From NCBI GenBank assembly GCA_023249405.1, contig JAHFCR010000014.1, positions 4,586 through 50,272 of the forward strand: a stretch of DNA of 45,687 nt. The letters run 5' to 3'. The position numbers and the translations under genes are program-made. This document shows positions 45,117 to 45,687 of the stretch, piece by piece (the first letter of the stretch is position 1; each line of letters opens with the position of its first letter). The notes below the pieces were generated by a model. The model searched no databases. It saw only the letters and a program-made list of their open reading frames with translations, and was not told the DNA's origin. This stretch comes from Peptococcaceae bacterium. GTDB lineage: Bacteria > Bacillota > DSM-12270 > Thermacetogeniales > Thermacetogeniaceae.

Positions 45117-45163
45117 AGCGGGCACCCGCCACTAACGTGGATACCCGACCCACTAAAGTGGGT
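45117..45163. repeat. Three adjacent small hairpins between cotJB and cotJC
   Basis: GCGGG-ca-CCCGC (45118-45129), CCAC-taac-GTGG (45129-45140) and ACCCACT-aa-AGTGGGT (45148-45163) follow one another. They may reduce read-through or protect mRNA ends. They fill most of the 140-base gap. Confidence 0.6.
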
Positions 45164-45187
45164 GCCCCGCGCGTCCCCTTTCCTTGA

Positions 45188-45463
45188 TTAGATCTCCCAG
45201 GGCCAGGGCTCATCGATCCAGGTCCAGGAAGCAGTGGGCCCTGAATTGCCAAAGTTGGCCAGTGGCCCGTACTGGGCCTCGTAGGTAGCCCGCGCCGTTG
45301 CGTACCGGGAGGCGAAATCGTTAAAGGCAGCCAGGGCGTTCTGGTCATTCGGGTGCGTATCCAGGTACAGGTTTAGTTCCACCAATGCAAACTCCAACTC
45401 CTGGACTGTCTGCAATGGATTCATGTTTTGCTTGACCAAGGCAATCACCTCTCTATCATTCAA
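45188..45463 (-). CDS. cotJB: Spore coat protein CotJB
   Basis: A 91-residue CotJB: the family core LQTVQELEFALVELNLYLDTHPND is present, followed by FNDFASRYATARATYEAQYGPL and a tryptophan-rich end WTWIDEPWPWEI. The frame opens with TTG 45463, 14 bases after cotJA; the Shine-Dalgarno there is weak, and internal starts at GTG 45448 or ATG 45424 are possible. CotJB is needed with CotJA and CotJC for coat assembly in spores. Confidence 0.9.
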   Translation of the reverse strand: MNDREVIALVKQNMNPLQTVQELEFALVELNLYLDTHPNDQNALAAFNDFASRYATARATYEAQYGPLANFGNSGPTASWTWIDEPWPWEI

Positions 45464-45477
45464 ATATCCCGGCTGCT

Positions 45478-45687
45478 TCAGGCCATTGGCATCGCAGGCG
45501 TATAGGGCCGATACAGTTCCGGGAAGAGCGTTCCCTTGCTGAGGGCTTCTGTCAGGCTATACATGTCCCTAAAAACCTGAGGCGGCACATAGGCGGTGGC
45601 CAGGGCAACGCCTATATTTCCTGTAGGACCGGGTGCCCCGGGGTATCCCGGGGTTCCAGGGTAGCCGGGCATTCCAGGGTAGCCGGG
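45478..45687 (-). CDS. cotJA: Spore coat protein CotJA with collagen-like N-terminus (partial)
   Basis: The frame is open to the window edge, so the 5' end may lie beyond; an ATG at 45672 is the last visible start. The C-terminal part AYVPPQVFRDMYSLTEALSKGTLFPELYRPY is the CotJA core. Before it run PGYPG and PGAPGP repeats of collagen-like Gly-X-Y character, longer than the short proline-rich lead of Bacillus CotJA. It is first in the cotJABC operon; the sporulation promoter is outside the window. Confidence 0.85.
   Translation of the reverse strand, partial: PGYPGMPGYPGTPGYPGAPGPTGNIGVALATAYVPPQVFRDMYSLTEALSKGTLFPELYRPYTPAMPMA

Overview
The window looks like chromosome from an anaerobic, endospore-forming member of the Firmicutes (Clostridia, perhaps Peptococcaceae-like; the lineage is inference). 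The evidence is a cotJABC spore-coat operon, 2-hydroxyacyl-CoA dehydratase activase, a B12-dependent carbon-skeleton mutase pathway, two sigma-54 activators, an ADP-forming acyl-CoA synthetase-type protein, a membrane pyrophosphatase, and many TTG/GTG starts behind strong Shine-Dalgarno sequences. No rRNA, tRNA, CRISPR array or intact insertion sequence was seen.

Layout. 1-1.9 kb: end of a sugar-type ABC importer operon (permease, lipoprotein receptor) closed by a terminator. 2.0-6.4 kb: a 1437-residue double-ASKHA activase. 6.6-9.6 kb: a multi-PAS/GAF diguanylate cyclase. 9.7-14.3 kb, minus strand: a molbindin and a tightly coupled sugar operon (PfkB kinase, glycosyltransferase, nucleotidyltransferase, phosphohexomutase). 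14.4-15.8 kb: an AbrB/RelE-type toxin-antitoxin pair followed by decayed DNA. 15.9-28.4 kb: the centrepiece, a sigma-54 activator followed by a sigma-54 promoter and genes matching the lower nicotinate fermentation pathway known from Eubacterium barkeri: enamidase (ena), a broken ORF, a DUF1185 protein, 2-(hydroxymethyl)glutarate dehydrogenase (hgd), 2-(hydroxymethyl)glutarate dehydratase (hmd), 2-methyleneglutarate mutase (mgm), 3-methylitaconate isomerase (mii), a MutL/GlmL-like ASKHA protein and 2,3-dimethylmalate lyase (dml). 29.1-34.5 kb: a Liv/Urt-type ABC importer with an embedded cysteine hydrolase. 34.5-36.4 kb: a 5'-truncated cotJC and a decayed VapBC-type pair. 36.4-41.3 kb: a second sigma-54 activator, a second sigma-54 promoter, a tandem Lrp/AsnC-like protein and an acyl-CoA synthetase (ADP-forming) alpha-type protein. 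41.7-44.2 kb: a long membrane pyrophosphatase. 44.5-45.7 kb, minus strand: cotJC, cotJB and partial cotJA.

How it works together (inference from family knowledge). 6-Oxo-tetrahydronicotinate is opened by enamidase to 2-formylglutarate, reduced by Hgd, dehydrated by Hmd to 2-methyleneglutarate, rearranged by the B12 mutase to 3-methylitaconate, isomerised by Mii to dimethylmaleate and, after hydration by an enzyme not in this window (DmdAB), cleaved by Dml to propionate and pyruvate. The first two steps (nicotinate dehydrogenase, 6-hydroxynicotinate reductase) are also absent. The activator at 15.9 kb, twin TTTCA-N4-TGAAA sites, the -24/-12 promoter and a perfect 28-bp palindrome in the leader form a coherent regulatory region for this operon. 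The importer plus hydrolase downstream may supply a nitrogen-containing substrate.

The strongest candidates for something undescribed are the sigma-54 control region of the nicotinate operon, the MutL/GlmL-like protein paired with 2-methyleneglutarate mutase, the DUF1185 gene and overlapping broken ORF inside the operon, and the second sigma-54 module controlling an Lrp-like/acyl-CoA synthetase pair.
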